A stretch of 64,000 nt of DNA from Rhizobium sp. NXC24 (GTDB lineage: Bacteria; Pseudomonadota; Alphaproteobacteria; Rhizobiales; Rhizobiaceae): NCBI RefSeq assembly GCF_002944315.1, contig NZ_CP024312.1, positions 1 to 64,000 on the forward strand, in the 5' to 3' direction. The notes below the pieces were generated by a model. It saw only the letters and a list, made by a program, of their open reading frames with translations, was not told the DNA's origin and searched no databases. This document shows positions 52,035-61,298 of this stretch, one piece after another; position 1 is the stretch's first letter, and every line of letters begins with the position of its first letter. Made by a program: the position numbers and the translations under genes.

Positions 52035-53264
52035 ATGACCAACGCATCACCATCATCGTCCATCGAGCCCATCCGACGCCGCCCGGCATCAATTGCCAGC
52101 GACGAAGAAGCGATTGCGGCGGCAACCCGACTTGCCGAAGAGTTTGCGCACGGCGCCTCGGAACGCGATAGGGACAGGGTGTTGCCCTGGGAGGAACTGG
52201 AGGAGTTCACCGCCAGCGGTCTCTGGGGCATCACGGTGCCTCGTGCTTATGGCGGGCCGGGTCTCTGCAACCGAACGCTTGCACAGGTCATCGCGATCAT
52301 TGGCGCGGCCGACGGCTCGCTCTCGCAGATCCCACAGAACCATTACTACGCCCTTGAGGTACTGCGGGTCGGCGGCAGCGAGGAGCAGAAGCGATTCTTC
52401 TACGGCCGGGTCCTTGCAGGAGAACGGTTTGGCAACGCTCTGGCGGAAGTGGGACAGCGCGACTTCACGCGGCGAACGAGGCTTGTAATCGATGAAAGCG
52501 GTGCTTTCGTCGAGGGGCGCAAGTTCTATTGCACCGGTGCGCTTTATGCGCATTGGATCCCAACTCTTGCGGTCGCGGTCGAAGACGGGCTTGAGACCAG
52601 CTATCTGGTCTTCATTCCCCGCAACGCGCCCGGTGTTACCATCACCGACGACTGGGATGGCTTCGGTCAGCGTGTTACCGGCAGCGGCTCGGTCCAGTTT
52701 GAGCATGTGCAGGTCAAACCCGAGTGGATCGTACCGTTCAAGGCGTCGTTCGACCGGCCGACGACGATCGGCCCACAGGCACAGCTCATGCATGCCGCGA
52801 TCGATCTTGGCATCGGGCAGGGCGCCTACCGCGAGATGCTGCGGTTCATCAGGGAGCGCTCGCGTCCGTGGATCGACGCGAAGGTCGAGCGGGCCGTCGA
52901 TGATCCGCTGACTCTTTATGGCGTCGGCGAGGTCAAGGTGCGGCTGCGGGCGGCCGAAGCCTTGCTTGCCAGAGCGGCGGCGCTGGTCGACACGGCACAG
53001 TGCGACATGACGGAACAGACCGTCGCAGCGGCATCAATTGCAGTGGCGGAGGCGAAAATCCTGTCGACAAAGGCGGGGCTATTGGCCGGCAGCAAGCTGT
53101 TCGAACTTTCGGGAACCTCGTCCACGCTCTCGGAGGACAACCTCGACCAATACTGGCGCAATGTGCGAACCCACACGCTGCACGACCCGGTTCGCTGGAA
53201 ATACCAGGCGATCGGACACTACTATCTGAGCGGAAAGCTACCGCCACGTCACGGCGCAATCTGA
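52035..53264 (+). CDS. SfnB-family sulfur acquisition oxidoreductase (copy 2)
   Basis: This 409-residue paralogue shares with the preceding gene the LPWEELEEFTASGLWGITVP, SQIPQNHYYALEVL, RKFYCTGALYAHWIPTLAV and HTLHDPVRWKYQAIGHYYL segments. The tandem duplication has diverged in the middle. Both depend on reduced flavin supplied by a partner reductase not seen in the window. Substrate specificities probably differ. Confidence 0.85.
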   Translation: MTNASPSSSIEPIRRRPASIASDEEAIAAATRLAEEFAHGASERDRDRVLPWEELEEFTASGLWGITVPRAYGGPGLCNRTLAQVIAIIGAADGSLSQIPQNHYYALEVLRVGGSEEQKRFFYGRVLAGERFGNALAEVGQRDFTRRTRLVIDESGAFVEGRKFYCTGALYAHWIPTLAVAVEDGLETSYLVFIPRNAPGVTITDDWDGFGQRVTGSGSVQFEHVQVKPEWIVPFKASFDRPTTIGPQAQLMHAAIDLGIGQGAYREMLRFIRERSRPWIDAKVERAVDDPLTLYGVGEVKVRLRAAEALLARAAALVDTAQCDMTEQTVAAASIAVAEAKILSTKAGLLAGSKLFELSGTSSTLSEDNLDQYWRNVRTHTLHDPVRWKYQAIGHYYLSGKLPPRHGAI

Positions 53265-53289
53265 ATGCAAACGGAGGCGGAGGGAGACC

Positions 53290-54657
53290 TTGGCTCAGAA
53301 GAAGCAGATCTTACTAAACGCGTTCAACATGAACTCTGTCGGCCACATCAACCACGGGCTCTGGACGCATCCGCGCGATCAGTCACACCGGTACAAGACC
53401 CTCGACTACTGGACGTCGCTCGCCCAGACGCTGGAACGCGGCCTGTTCGACGGCGTGTTTCTCGCCGACATCATCGGCGTCTACGACGTCTATCAAGGCT
53501 CGGCGGATCTTACGGTGAGGGAGTCCATCCAGTTACCCATCAACGATCCGCTCTTGCTGGTTTCGGCAATGGCCGCGGTGACGAAGAATCTGGGCTTTGG
53601 CGTCACTGTCAACGTCAACTCAGAAGCGCCCTACCTTTTTGCCCGGCGGATGTCGACGCTCGACCACCTGACGGACGGCAGGATCGGCTGGAATATCGTC
53701 ACGGGCTACCTCGACAGTGCGGCCAGAGCTCTAGGAGAAGACGCCCAGGCCGAGCATGACAGTCGCTATGATCGAGCCGACGAATATCTCGAGGTGCTTT
53801 ACAAGCTCTGGGAGGGAAGTTGGGACGACGATGCCATCTTGCTCGACAAAGCCAACCGCGTGTTTGCAGATCCGAGCAAGATCCGGCCCATAGAGCATGA
53901 TGGTCGATACTATCGGTCGAACGGATATCATCTCAGTGAGCCGTCGCGGCAAAGGACGCCCGTGCTCTATCAGGCGGGAACCTCGGGGAGGGGACGGCAA
54001 TTCGCCGCCCGTCACGCCGAGTGCGTGTTTATCACCGGTAGCGACAAATCGTCGGCCCGAACCGCAGCCCGTGCTCTCCGCCAGGAAGCTGTCGATGCAG
54101 GACGCCGAGCGGAGGACATCAAGATCCTAGTAGGGGTCACGGTGGTCACCGGTGCAACGACTGGTGAAGCCAAAGACAAGCATGCCGAATATCTCCATTA
54201 CGCAAATCCGGAAGCAGGCCTTGCTCATTTCTCGGCTGGTACTGGCATCGACTTCTCGAAATACGATCTAGACGAGGAGATCGTCTACGGGACGTCCAAT
54301 GCCATTCAGTCTCAAACCCAGCTTGCGAAGCAGCGTGGATGGACTAAGCGCCAGTTACTTGGCGAACTCGCCATCGGTGGGCGGTATCCAACGATCGTCG
54401 GCAACGGCTCCCAGGTCGCGGACGAACTTGCGTCGTGGATCGAGGAGGGCGAGATCGATGGGTTCAATCTGACCCGCACCGTCGTCCCGGAAAGCTACGA
54501 AGACTTCGTCGAGCACGTGGTACCTGCCGTGCAAGATCGTGGGATCTACAAGACTACCTACCAGGAAGGCTCGCTGCGGCAAAAGATCTTCAGAGACGGC
54601 GACAAGGTGCCCGATCGGCATCATGCGGCCAGCTATCGGGCTGCGCGAGACAGGTAG
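53290..54657 (+). CDS. NtaA/SnaA/DszA-family flavin-dependent monooxygenase
   Basis: The 455-residue LLM-class enzyme begins at TTG 53290 (GGAGGCGGAGGG upstream) with ILLNAFNMNSVGHINHGLWT and has the family motifs FDGVFLADIIGVYDVYQGS, SEAPYLFARRMSTLDHLTDG, GRIGWNIVTGYLDSAARALG and VLYQAGTSGRGRQFAARHAE. Members oxidise nitrilotriacetate, pristinamycin or dibenzothiophene sulfone using FMNH2. In this operon a sulfone or sulfonate-like substrate imported by MetQNI is likely. Confidence 0.87.
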   Translation: MAQKKQILLNAFNMNSVGHINHGLWTHPRDQSHRYKTLDYWTSLAQTLERGLFDGVFLADIIGVYDVYQGSADLTVRESIQLPINDPLLLVSAMAAVTKNLGFGVTVNVNSEAPYLFARRMSTLDHLTDGRIGWNIVTGYLDSAARALGEDAQAEHDSRYDRADEYLEVLYKLWEGSWDDDAILLDKANRVFADPSKIRPIEHDGRYYRSNGYHLSEPSRQRTPVLYQAGTSGRGRQFAARHAECVFITGSDKSSARTAARALRQEAVDAGRRAEDIKILVGVTVVTGATTGEAKDKHAEYLHYANPEAGLAHFSAGTGIDFSKYDLDEEIVYGTSNAIQSQTQLAKQRGWTKRQLLGELAIGGRYPTIVGNGSQVADELASWIEEGEIDGFNLTRTVVPESYEDFVEHVVPAVQDRGIYKTTYQEGSLRQKIFRDGDKVPDRHHAASYRAARDR

Positions 54658-55360
54658 AACGCACAGAGCCCCAAGCCGAGCGGATATCGCGATTCATCGA
54701 CGGCACTTGCTGCAGATTGGGTCTTCCTTCGATGCTCCGAACGAGCCGTTCTTCTGGCGCCTAAGGCGCGAAGGTCTAGGGTTTTGGATACCAGGAAAGA
54801 TCCGCGACCGCCGGCCCAATGAAGTGGAAAATAGAGCGCGTGTTTAAAATCGAGATCGCCGCGCGTTGTCGCGAAGCCATCCGGATTTTGGCTGCGTTGA
54901 CCTGAAGTCAATAAATTTAATATACAACTCTGTGCCTGATGGACAAAAAAAGAGGCTACGGACGTAAAGCCGGGCCTCCAGATGTGAAGGTCGAAAACCT
55001 CCAGAGGGGAACAGCCGACGTAGCGGGTCGGGAGGAATGAATCGCCGTGAATCGCCGACTATCAAGATGATGACCGAAGGTCGTTAACGATGCGAAGTAT
55101 AAGGCACTCAAATCGAGGCCCGCCTTGACAAATTCTACCACCGGCGGCCTCAGAAAGACCCGCAATCAGCCGATGAATGTTGAAAGACGAAGTCGGCAGA
55201 GCCCGCCGCTGCGTATCGAGACCGTCATTCACGCTCTCGATGCGAGGCTCGAGAGAAGCATCCGACTAGGCCCGAACAGCCGATCCGTAGTGGAATCCAA
55301 CGCTGGCGATCCTCGGCCGACAGCTGTATGCAGCTTGCGGAAGACGAACGAAGGTCACCT
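54658..55360. other. 700-bp region without a convincing gene
   Basis: Short frames on both strands are arginine/proline-rich and lack ribosome-binding sites. A frame 55125-55364 starts TTG and is not convincing. No terminator with a T-run is evident after the monooxygenase gene. Confidence 0.35.
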
Positions 55361-55591
55361 ATGAGAACAGAATTTCTGCTTTGGCTCGGCGGCGCAATGG
55401 CAACATTCCTGGGCGCGGCGACCGCTTCAGGCACCTATATTGCAACCAACAGCATTCTTGTGCTGGTCCCGCCAGTCGCGCTTTATTGTGTGGGTAATCT
55501 CATCATCGTGCGGCTGATGACAGAGGGTGGAATGGGGCTTGCTATATCGGTTTCCGCCGTTGCTCAGCTGCTGCTCCCTCGCAGATGGTAG
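55361..55591 (+). CDS. Small two-span membrane protein
   Basis: ATG 55361 (GAAGGTCACC upstream) encodes 76 residues with two hydrophobic segments (FLLWLGGAMATFLGAATASG; ILVLVPPVALYCVGNLIIV) and a third weak one at the end. No family was recognised. It converges on cysE. Confidence 0.5.
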   Translation: MRTEFLLWLGGAMATFLGAATASGTYIATNSILVLVPPVALYCVGNLIIVRLMTEGGMGLAISVSAVAQLLLPRRW

Positions 55592-55732
55592 GGGCAGGAC
55601 CGGGCTTGATCGCGATGATGCTGTTGTTGTTCCCAATGGGGCAAAGACAAAGCGGCGAGCATGGTTGAGCGCAAAGAAGAGCGATATTTGCTCTTGAGCC
55701 CATCGCGATGGGACACGGTAGGAGCGGGGACA

Positions 55733-56581
55733 TCAGATGATGTATTCCGGCTCCGCCAGAGTTTGATCCATCGTAATGCCGGGAAGGCCCGAATGACGTC
55801 TTCCGGTCGGAGTCGCAGGAATGCCGACGACGGACGTATACGGCGCTACGGAGCCGACAACCACGCTGCCGGCGCCGACCTTGGCGCCCATGCCAATCTC
55901 TATATTCCCGAGGATCTTTGCGCCGGCTCCGATCAGCGCCCCGCGCCTTACCTTCGGATGGCGATCACCGCTTTCCTTTCCGGTTCCGCCCAAGGTCACG
56001 TTTTGAAGGATCGATACGTCGTCTTCGACAATTGCTGTCTCGCCGATAACGAGGCCGCTTCCATGATCGAGCATGATGCTCTTTCCCATTTTCGCGGCGG
56101 GATGAATATCGACCCCAAAGACCTCGGAAATGCGGCTTTGCACGTGCCGGGCCATGTGGATACGGTCATGATGCCAAAGCCAATGCGCGACACGCTGCCC
56201 CTGCAAAGCCACGAATCCCTTGAAATATAGGAATGGCGTCAGGATTTCCGCATTTGAGGGGTCACGTTCCTTGATGGCCGCCAAATCCGCAGCAGCATGA
56301 TCGACGATATCCGGGTTGCTGATCAGCGCCTGGGCGACAACGGACAACAGCTCATCCTGATCGAGATCGTGGTTGGCAAGTTTGAAGGCGATGCGCTGCG
56401 CCAGCGCTTGAGCAAAACTTGCATGATAAAGCACTGCGGAATTCATTGTACGGGTCAGGGACGGATCCTTCGAGGATGCATCCATCGCCTCACCGCAGAG
56501 CGCCTCCCATAATCCGGAAACGTCTGACGACAAGGGCGGTTCTTTTGACAGATCGCTCAAGCTGCGGTTCAAACCTGCCAT
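55733..56581 (-). CDS. cysE: Serine O-acetyltransferase
   Basis: ATG 56581 (GGGGAGGTTGGC upstream) gives 282 residues. The N-terminal helical domain (LWEALCGEAMDASSKDP) and the left-handed beta-helix with DIHPAAKMGKSIMLDHGSGL, VIGETAIVEDDVSILQNVTL and GTGKESGDRHPKV include the catalytic Asp/His and acetyl-CoA site. It makes O-acetylserine, the acceptor for sulfide in cysteine synthesis, which fits the sulfur-acquisition genes nearby. A longer in-frame extension to 57022 is not protein-like. Confidence 0.92.
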   Translation of the reverse strand: MAGLNRSLSDLSKEPPLSSDVSGLWEALCGEAMDASSKDPSLTRTMNSAVLYHASFAQALAQRIAFKLANHDLDQDELLSVVAQALISNPDIVDHAAADLAAIKERDPSNAEILTPFLYFKGFVALQGQRVAHWLWHHDRIHMARHVQSRISEVFGVDIHPAAKMGKSIMLDHGSGLVIGETAIVEDDVSILQNVTLGGTGKESGDRHPKVRRGALIGAGAKILGNIEIGMGAKVGAGSVVVGSVAPYTSVVGIPATPTGRRHSGLPGITMDQTLAEPEYII

Positions 56582-56958
56582 GCCAACCTCCCCAGACCGC
56601 GAGCACTCGTCTCCATCGCAAGAAGCGATGCTAGGCCGGTTGTTGCCGCGGGGGGAGGTTGCAAAGGTTCGCGACGACGACGAAAGCTCATTTATTTTCC
56701 TCCATATTCGATAGAAAAAGAGAAAATTCTGCCTTCGACGCAGGTCAAAGGTCGCATTTCGCGGCAGCCCCGCTTGAGAAATTACGCAGCGAATTAAACG
56801 GTTTGCGTCCTGTGGTGAGGGGTTGGCGAGGATGACTTGCCGAATACATCTTGCTATCCGGCGACCATTATCTATCATCTTTGTAGAGATTAACGCGGCA
56901 AGAACAGTTCCGGCTAAGTTTTTAACCCGAGCTGATCCGACGCAGAAGGAGCCAACGC
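56582..56958. other. Divergent region between cysE and the FAD-binding protein gene
   Basis: About 380 bp; no gene is seen. It holds the promoters of both genes. No recognisable operator or riboswitch was found. Confidence 0.35.
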
Positions 56959-58341
56959 ATGACTCTTCTCTCGCCCCACTCTTTGGACCCTCAGGGGAAA
57001 GATGCGGACCGCCTTGCAACAATCGCGATCGTTGGCCGGGGCTTTACCGGCATCATGACCGCAATCGCTCTGTTCAAAGGCATCGATCGTCCTTTTCACC
57101 TAATAATGTTCGATCCTCGACCCAAGATTGATGTAGGAGAGGGCGTGAACCATGCAGTGGCAACGGTATTGAACAGTCGTGTTCGCGACTTGTCCATCGA
57201 TCCCACGCGCAGGGATGACTTCCAGAGCTGGCTGGAAGCGGACAGGGATTGGCATGATGGCCTTCCCGCCAATTCTGCAGGGCTCGAGCACTCATTCGTT
57301 CCCGAGCGGGTGTTTGGCAGCTACGTCTACAAGCGTTTCGCGGAAGCGTTGATGGCGCGTCCGGACGTGGTTGTTCAATTCCTTCCCGAGACCGTTACCG
57401 CAGTCGATCGCCTTCCGCAGACGGGCTTTTCCATTTTCTTCGGTAATGACCAGAGGAAGCATTTCGATGTTGTCTTCCTGGCGACAGGCTATGGATTGCG
57501 CGACAGTCTGGAGAAGCCCACGATACCCGCCGGAGCCCAAAGCGGTGTTGTGATCGGAGGCGGTGTCAAAGCCGTGGGTCAGGCCCTTTCGCTTCTGAAA
57601 GACGGCAAGGTCCCTCATATCAATCTCATTTCCGAATCCGGCTTTCTGCCGCAATCGCATGCCCAGGCGGCGGTCGGATCCGCCGCTACGGGCGAACCCA
57701 TTCCGCGAACGCTGCGCGGTGCGTTCCGCTATCTGCGCGATGCGGCAAGGCGGGCGGACGCGGAGGGGTCTGGATGGCAGGGCATCATGAACGGGTTTCG
57801 GCTGCAGGCACGCGAGCTTTGGGAGGAGTTGAGGCCGGATGAACGCGCAAGGTTCAAACGCCATGTGAAAGCAGTGTATGATAGCCATCGCCATCGGTTG
57901 CCGCCAGACGATTACAGGCACCTGCATCAGGCGATCGAAAGCGGCGCCATCACCTTGAGGAAGGGCAGGGTTGAACGCATTGCCAGCAATGGCGTCTTGA
58001 TATCGGCCTCACAAGGTTTCGAAGTACTTCAGGCCGATTTCACGGTTGACTGCCGGCTTCCTTCGTCCAGCAACGACAGTTCCCTTATAAGATCCGTTGT
58101 TGCGTGCGGTCTGGCAAAACGCGATGAACTCGAACTTGGTCTCGTCACCGACGAATGCGGGCGCACTATTGCTGCGCACCGTTCAGTTCCTGGTCTTTTT
58201 GCGATGGGCCTCCTGGCGCTTGGCAGTGTTGCCGATATCGATCTGGTGCCGCAGATCGTCTCACAGAGTCATGCCGCCGCTGCGTCGCTGAACGAATGGA
58301 TTGGCAACGTTACGAACGCGGTGCAGGCGATATCCGTGTGA
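56959..58341 (+). CDS. FAD/NAD(P)-binding oxidoreductase-like protein
   Basis: The 460-residue protein has an N-terminal dinucleotide-binding motif (ATIAIVGRGFTGIMTAIAL, GxGxxG-type) and a second glycine-rich motif at about 197-204 (GVVIGGGVKAVG). The pattern (FDVVFLATGYGLRD; VPGLFAMGLLALGSVADIDL) fits the FAD-NAD(P)-binding superfamily that includes HpnW/YdhS-type proteins. AAGGAGCC precedes the ATG. The substrate is unknown. It is divergent from cysE, and a link to sulfur metabolism is only positional. Confidence 0.75.
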   Translation: MTLLSPHSLDPQGKDADRLATIAIVGRGFTGIMTAIALFKGIDRPFHLIMFDPRPKIDVGEGVNHAVATVLNSRVRDLSIDPTRRDDFQSWLEADRDWHDGLPANSAGLEHSFVPERVFGSYVYKRFAEALMARPDVVVQFLPETVTAVDRLPQTGFSIFFGNDQRKHFDVVFLATGYGLRDSLEKPTIPAGAQSGVVIGGGVKAVGQALSLLKDGKVPHINLISESGFLPQSHAQAAVGSAATGEPIPRTLRGAFRYLRDAARRADAEGSGWQGIMNGFRLQARELWEELRPDERARFKRHVKAVYDSHRHRLPPDDYRHLHQAIESGAITLRKGRVERIASNGVLISASQGFEVLQADFTVDCRLPSSSNDSSLIRSVVACGLAKRDELELGLVTDECGRTIAAHRSVPGLFAMGLLALGSVADIDLVPQIVSQSHAAAASLNEWIGNVTNAVQAISV

Positions 58342-58904
58342 AGAGGAACTGGAATACGCGTATCTGAGGTTCGCTCCCGTGGCCGGCTCAGGTGCCCGCG
58401 GCTCTGCCGTTCCATCGTGACGCCCCGGTTCGATTGCGTCGGATCGACGCCTGTGATCGAATTCCTTTTTCCGCGACCCTGACTGTGCCTTCGACAACAG
58501 CTTGGCGCGCAGACATGCCTGCCGCGGACGCTTTCAATACGCGCAATCGAAGGTCATCGCTTAAATGCTCGTGCCATCATCCACCTCTCCTGACGTGGAT
58601 GTTGAATCAGCTTCGTCTCCTGCCGTCACCTCACAATCGATTCATCGATCACAGGATCTGCTCTTAGGGGCCAGCCGTTCGTATCCCTTTAAGGCGAATA
58701 AGAAGCAGTTGACGTCGATTAACCGTCGGCAACCTCAGATAAAGCATCTACAGTCGAAAACGCGATCCAGTTTTGACTCCGGCGACTTCGGTAACGCCTA
58801 CTTGCAGATAGGCGATCATCTCGGCGGCCGAGGATGAAATCTGCACGGTCAGCAATATGATCCGCAGCAATCCTAGATTGTCACCACGATCGCTTGACCG
58901 GAAG
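58342..58904. other. 560-bp convergent region without a convincing gene
   Basis: Both flanking operons end here. Frames at 58392-58667 and 58565-58837 have no ribosome-binding site. No clear terminator hairpin with a T-run was found. Confidence 0.35.
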
Positions 58905-59627
58905 TCAGGCGAGCGCTGCCGCCCAATCATCGGTCGCCAGAGCATTGCGATCGAGTGAGCGGTCGATTAGGCCGGACTTCATCATCACGGCCCGGTCGCA
59001 CATGTGGGCGATTACCCCGGGATCATGGCTGACGAGGATCAGCGTCATGCCCTGCGCTCGCTTGAGATCGTTGAGCAAGTTGAGGATTTCGGCCTGCACG
59101 GAAATGTCGAGCGCAGACGTCGGCTCGTCGAGCAGCAGCAGCGAGGGTTTAAGGAGCAGCGCCCGAGCAATCGCGACGCGCTGCCGCTGGCCGCCGGAGA
59201 GCTGGTGTGGATAGCGGCCGGCTATGGCAGCGGCAAGCCCGACCTTGGCGAGCGCGTCGACGACCTGTCGTTCAACATTGCGCTCGCCGCGGATTGCCAG
59301 CGGTTCGCCCAGCGTGCGGCCGATGCGGTGACGTGGATGCAGCGACGAATTAGGGTCCTGGAATACCATCTGGATATTGTCGCGCAGTTTGCCGGTGATC
59401 TTGCGGCCGGGCCCTAACATGTCGCCGAAGACGCGAATTGAACCCTGCCAATGGGTGTTCAAGCCGGCAATGGCCCGGAGAACGGTGGTCTTGCCGCAAC
59501 CGGACGGGCCGACAAGCCCGAACGTCTCGCCGTCGGCGGCCTCGAAGCCCACCCCTTTCACCGCGACGAAGCGATTGCCGGATGTCTCGAAGCCGATCAC
59601 GAGGCTTTCGACGGAAAGCGCGTTCAT
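58905..59627 (-). CDS. Peptide/nickel-type ABC transporter ATPase (DppF-like)
   Basis: A 240-residue ATPase with Walker A GPSGCGKTT (about 39-47), Q-loop MVFQDPNSSLHPRHRIGRT, signature LSGGQRQRV and Walker B LLLLDEPTSALD. The QDPNSSLHPR motif marks the oligopeptide/dipeptide/nickel group. It lacks the long C-terminal oligopeptide-binding extension, so it is a short form. It overlaps the upstream ATPase gene by 4 nt and ends the operon. Confidence 0.88.
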   Translation of the reverse strand: MNALSVESLVIGFETSGNRFVAVKGVGFEAADGETFGLVGPSGCGKTTVLRAIAGLNTHWQGSIRVFGDMLGPGRKITGKLRDNIQMVFQDPNSSLHPRHRIGRTLGEPLAIRGERNVERQVVDALAKVGLAAAIAGRYPHQLSGGQRQRVAIARALLLKPSLLLLDEPTSALDISVQAEILNLLNDLKRAQGMTLILVSHDPGVIAHMCDRAVMMKSGLIDRSLDRNALATDDWAAALA

Positions 59628-60448
59628 GGCGCCTCTCTATAGACCGGAAGCCGTGTGCCGTAGGTCGCAGCGGATGGCTGGGCGGCCCAGAGCGCCTGCG
59701 TATAGGCGGATTTGGCCTGAGCGAGGTCGACGGCCGCAATCTGCTCTTCGATCTTGCCGCGGCGCATGACAACCACCCGATCGGCATAGCGCGACACCTG
59801 TTTGAGATCGTGACTGATCAGCAGCAGGCCCATGCCGAATTCGGTGGTCAGCGTCCGCAGCAGCGTTAGGATCTGGTCCTGCAGCGCGCGGTCGAGCGCC
59901 GAGGTCGGCTCGTCGGCGACCAGCAGTTTCGGCTGGTTGATGATCATCGCGGCGATCATGACGCGCTGGCCCATGCCGCCGGAAAGGGCGGCGGGATAGC
60001 TGGCATAGACACGCTTCGGGTCCGGCAGCCCGACCTTGGCGAGCATGTCGAGCGCCCGCTCGCGACGTTCTGCAGCGCAGAGGTTGGTATGGAGCAGTAA
60101 TGTCTCTTCGACTTGGCGGCCGATCCGGTGAGCAGGATTAAGCGAATATTTGGGTTCCTGCAGGATGAGGCCGATGTCATTGCCGCGCAACGCATTCCAG
60201 GCGGATGGCGGGAGCGCCTTGAGATCGCGGCCGTCGAAGTCGAGTTTGCGGGCGCGCATGTCGGCGCTACGCGGCAGGAGTCCCATGATCGCGCGGCCGG
60301 TCATGGATTTGCCGGAGCCGGATTCGCCGACGAGCGCCAAGATTTCACGGCCGAACGTGAAGGAAATGTCATCGACCGCCCGGACCGGCCCGGCTTCGGA
60401 CGGGAAGGCGATCGACAGGCCGTCGATGTCGAGCAATGGGTCAGCCAT
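59624..60448 (-). CDS. Peptide/nickel-type ABC transporter ATPase (DppD-like)
   Basis: ATG 60448 gives 274 residues with Walker A GESGSGKS, Q-loop LILQEPKYSLNPAHRIGRQ, signature LSGGMGQRV (Met in place of Gln) and Walker B LLVADEPTSALD. It overlaps the DppC-like permease gene by 8 nt. The two ATPases form a heterodimer that drives import. Confidence 0.88.
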   Translation of the reverse strand: MADPLLDIDGLSIAFPSEAGPVRAVDDISFTFGREILALVGESGSGKSMTGRAIMGLLPRSADMRARKLDFDGRDLKALPPSAWNALRGNDIGLILQEPKYSLNPAHRIGRQVEETLLLHTNLCAAERRERALDMLAKVGLPDPKRVYASYPAALSGGMGQRVMIAAMIINQPKLLVADEPTSALDRALQDQILTLLRTLTTEFGMGLLLISHDLKQVSRYADRVVVMRRGKIEEQIAAVDLAQAKSAYTQALWAAQPSAATYGTRLPVYREAP

Positions 60449-61298
60449 GGCGGGGATCCAGTATGTCGCGCAGGCCATCGGCGATCAGGTTGAAGGCCAG
60501 CGAAATCGTCAGGATGGCAATGCCGGGGACGGCGGCCACCCACCATTGGTCGAAAATCACCTGCGTGCCGTCCGAGACCATGGAACCCCATTCCGCCGTA
60601 GGCGGCCGTACGCCCAGCCCGAGGAAGCCGAGGCCGGCGGCGGCGAGGACGATGCCGGAAAGGTCGAGCGCCAGGCGGATCAACGACGAGGGCAGGACGA
60701 GCGGCAGGATATGGCCCCAGAGCAGGCGGATACCGCGTATGCCGACCATCTCGGCGGCGGCGAGATACTCGCTGCGCCGCAAGCTCGCCGTTTCGACGCG
60801 CGCCTGCCGCGCATAGGCCGGCCAACTCGTCAGCGCCAGTGCAAGCGCGCCGTTGATCAGGCCGGGCCCTATGACGGCGACAAAGGCGAAAGCTAGAAGC
60901 AGGCGTGGGAAGGACATGACGATATCTGTGAATCGCATCAGGACGCGTTCAGTCAGGTCGCCGAAGAAGCCGGCGAGAATGCCAACGAGAATGCCGAGGG
61001 GAGCCATCAGCAGCACCACGACAAGGACAAGCAGCAGAGTAGGCCGTGCGCCGTAGATCAGGCGAGAGAGCATGTCGCGGCCGAAGGCGTCGGTGCCCAG
61101 CCAGTGCGCCGCCGTGGGAGGCATCAGCCGGTCGGCAGTGTTCTGCAGGATTGGGTCATAGGGGGCGATCAGCGGTGCGAGCAAGGCCACAATCAGGATC
61201 AGCAGAACCACAGCGCCGCCGATCGCGGCGGATGGCGAGCGTAGGAAACGCGTGGCGAAAGACGGTGCGGCAACTGGATGTCCGACGATCCCGCTCAT
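60441..61298 (-). CDS. Peptide/nickel-type ABC transporter permease (DppC-like)
   Basis: The 285-residue permease has an N-terminal OppC-type segment (APLIAPYDPILQNTADRLMP then HWLGTDAFGRDMLSRLIYGA), five to six membrane spans and the EAA loop (RSEYLAAAEMVGIRGIRLLW). It overlaps the DppB-like gene by ATGA. Confidence 0.88.
   Translation of the reverse strand: MSGIVGHPVAAPSFATRFLRSPSAAIGGAVVLLILIVALLAPLIAPYDPILQNTADRLMPPTAAHWLGTDAFGRDMLSRLIYGARPTLLLVLVVVLLMAPLGILVGILAGFFGDLTERVLMRFTDIVMSFPRLLLAFAFVAVIGPGLINGALALALTSWPAYARQARVETASLRRSEYLAAAEMVGIRGIRLLWGHILPLVLPSSLIRLALDLSGIVLAAAGLGFLGLGVRPPTAEWGSMVSDGTQVIFDQWWVAAVPGIAILTISLAFNLIADGLRDILDPRHG

Noticed and set aside
55733..57022. A 429-codon version of cysE starting at 57022
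   Set aside because: The extra 147 residues are unlike serine acetyltransferases and overlap the divergent FAD-protein gene; ATG 56581 has a good ribosome-binding site.
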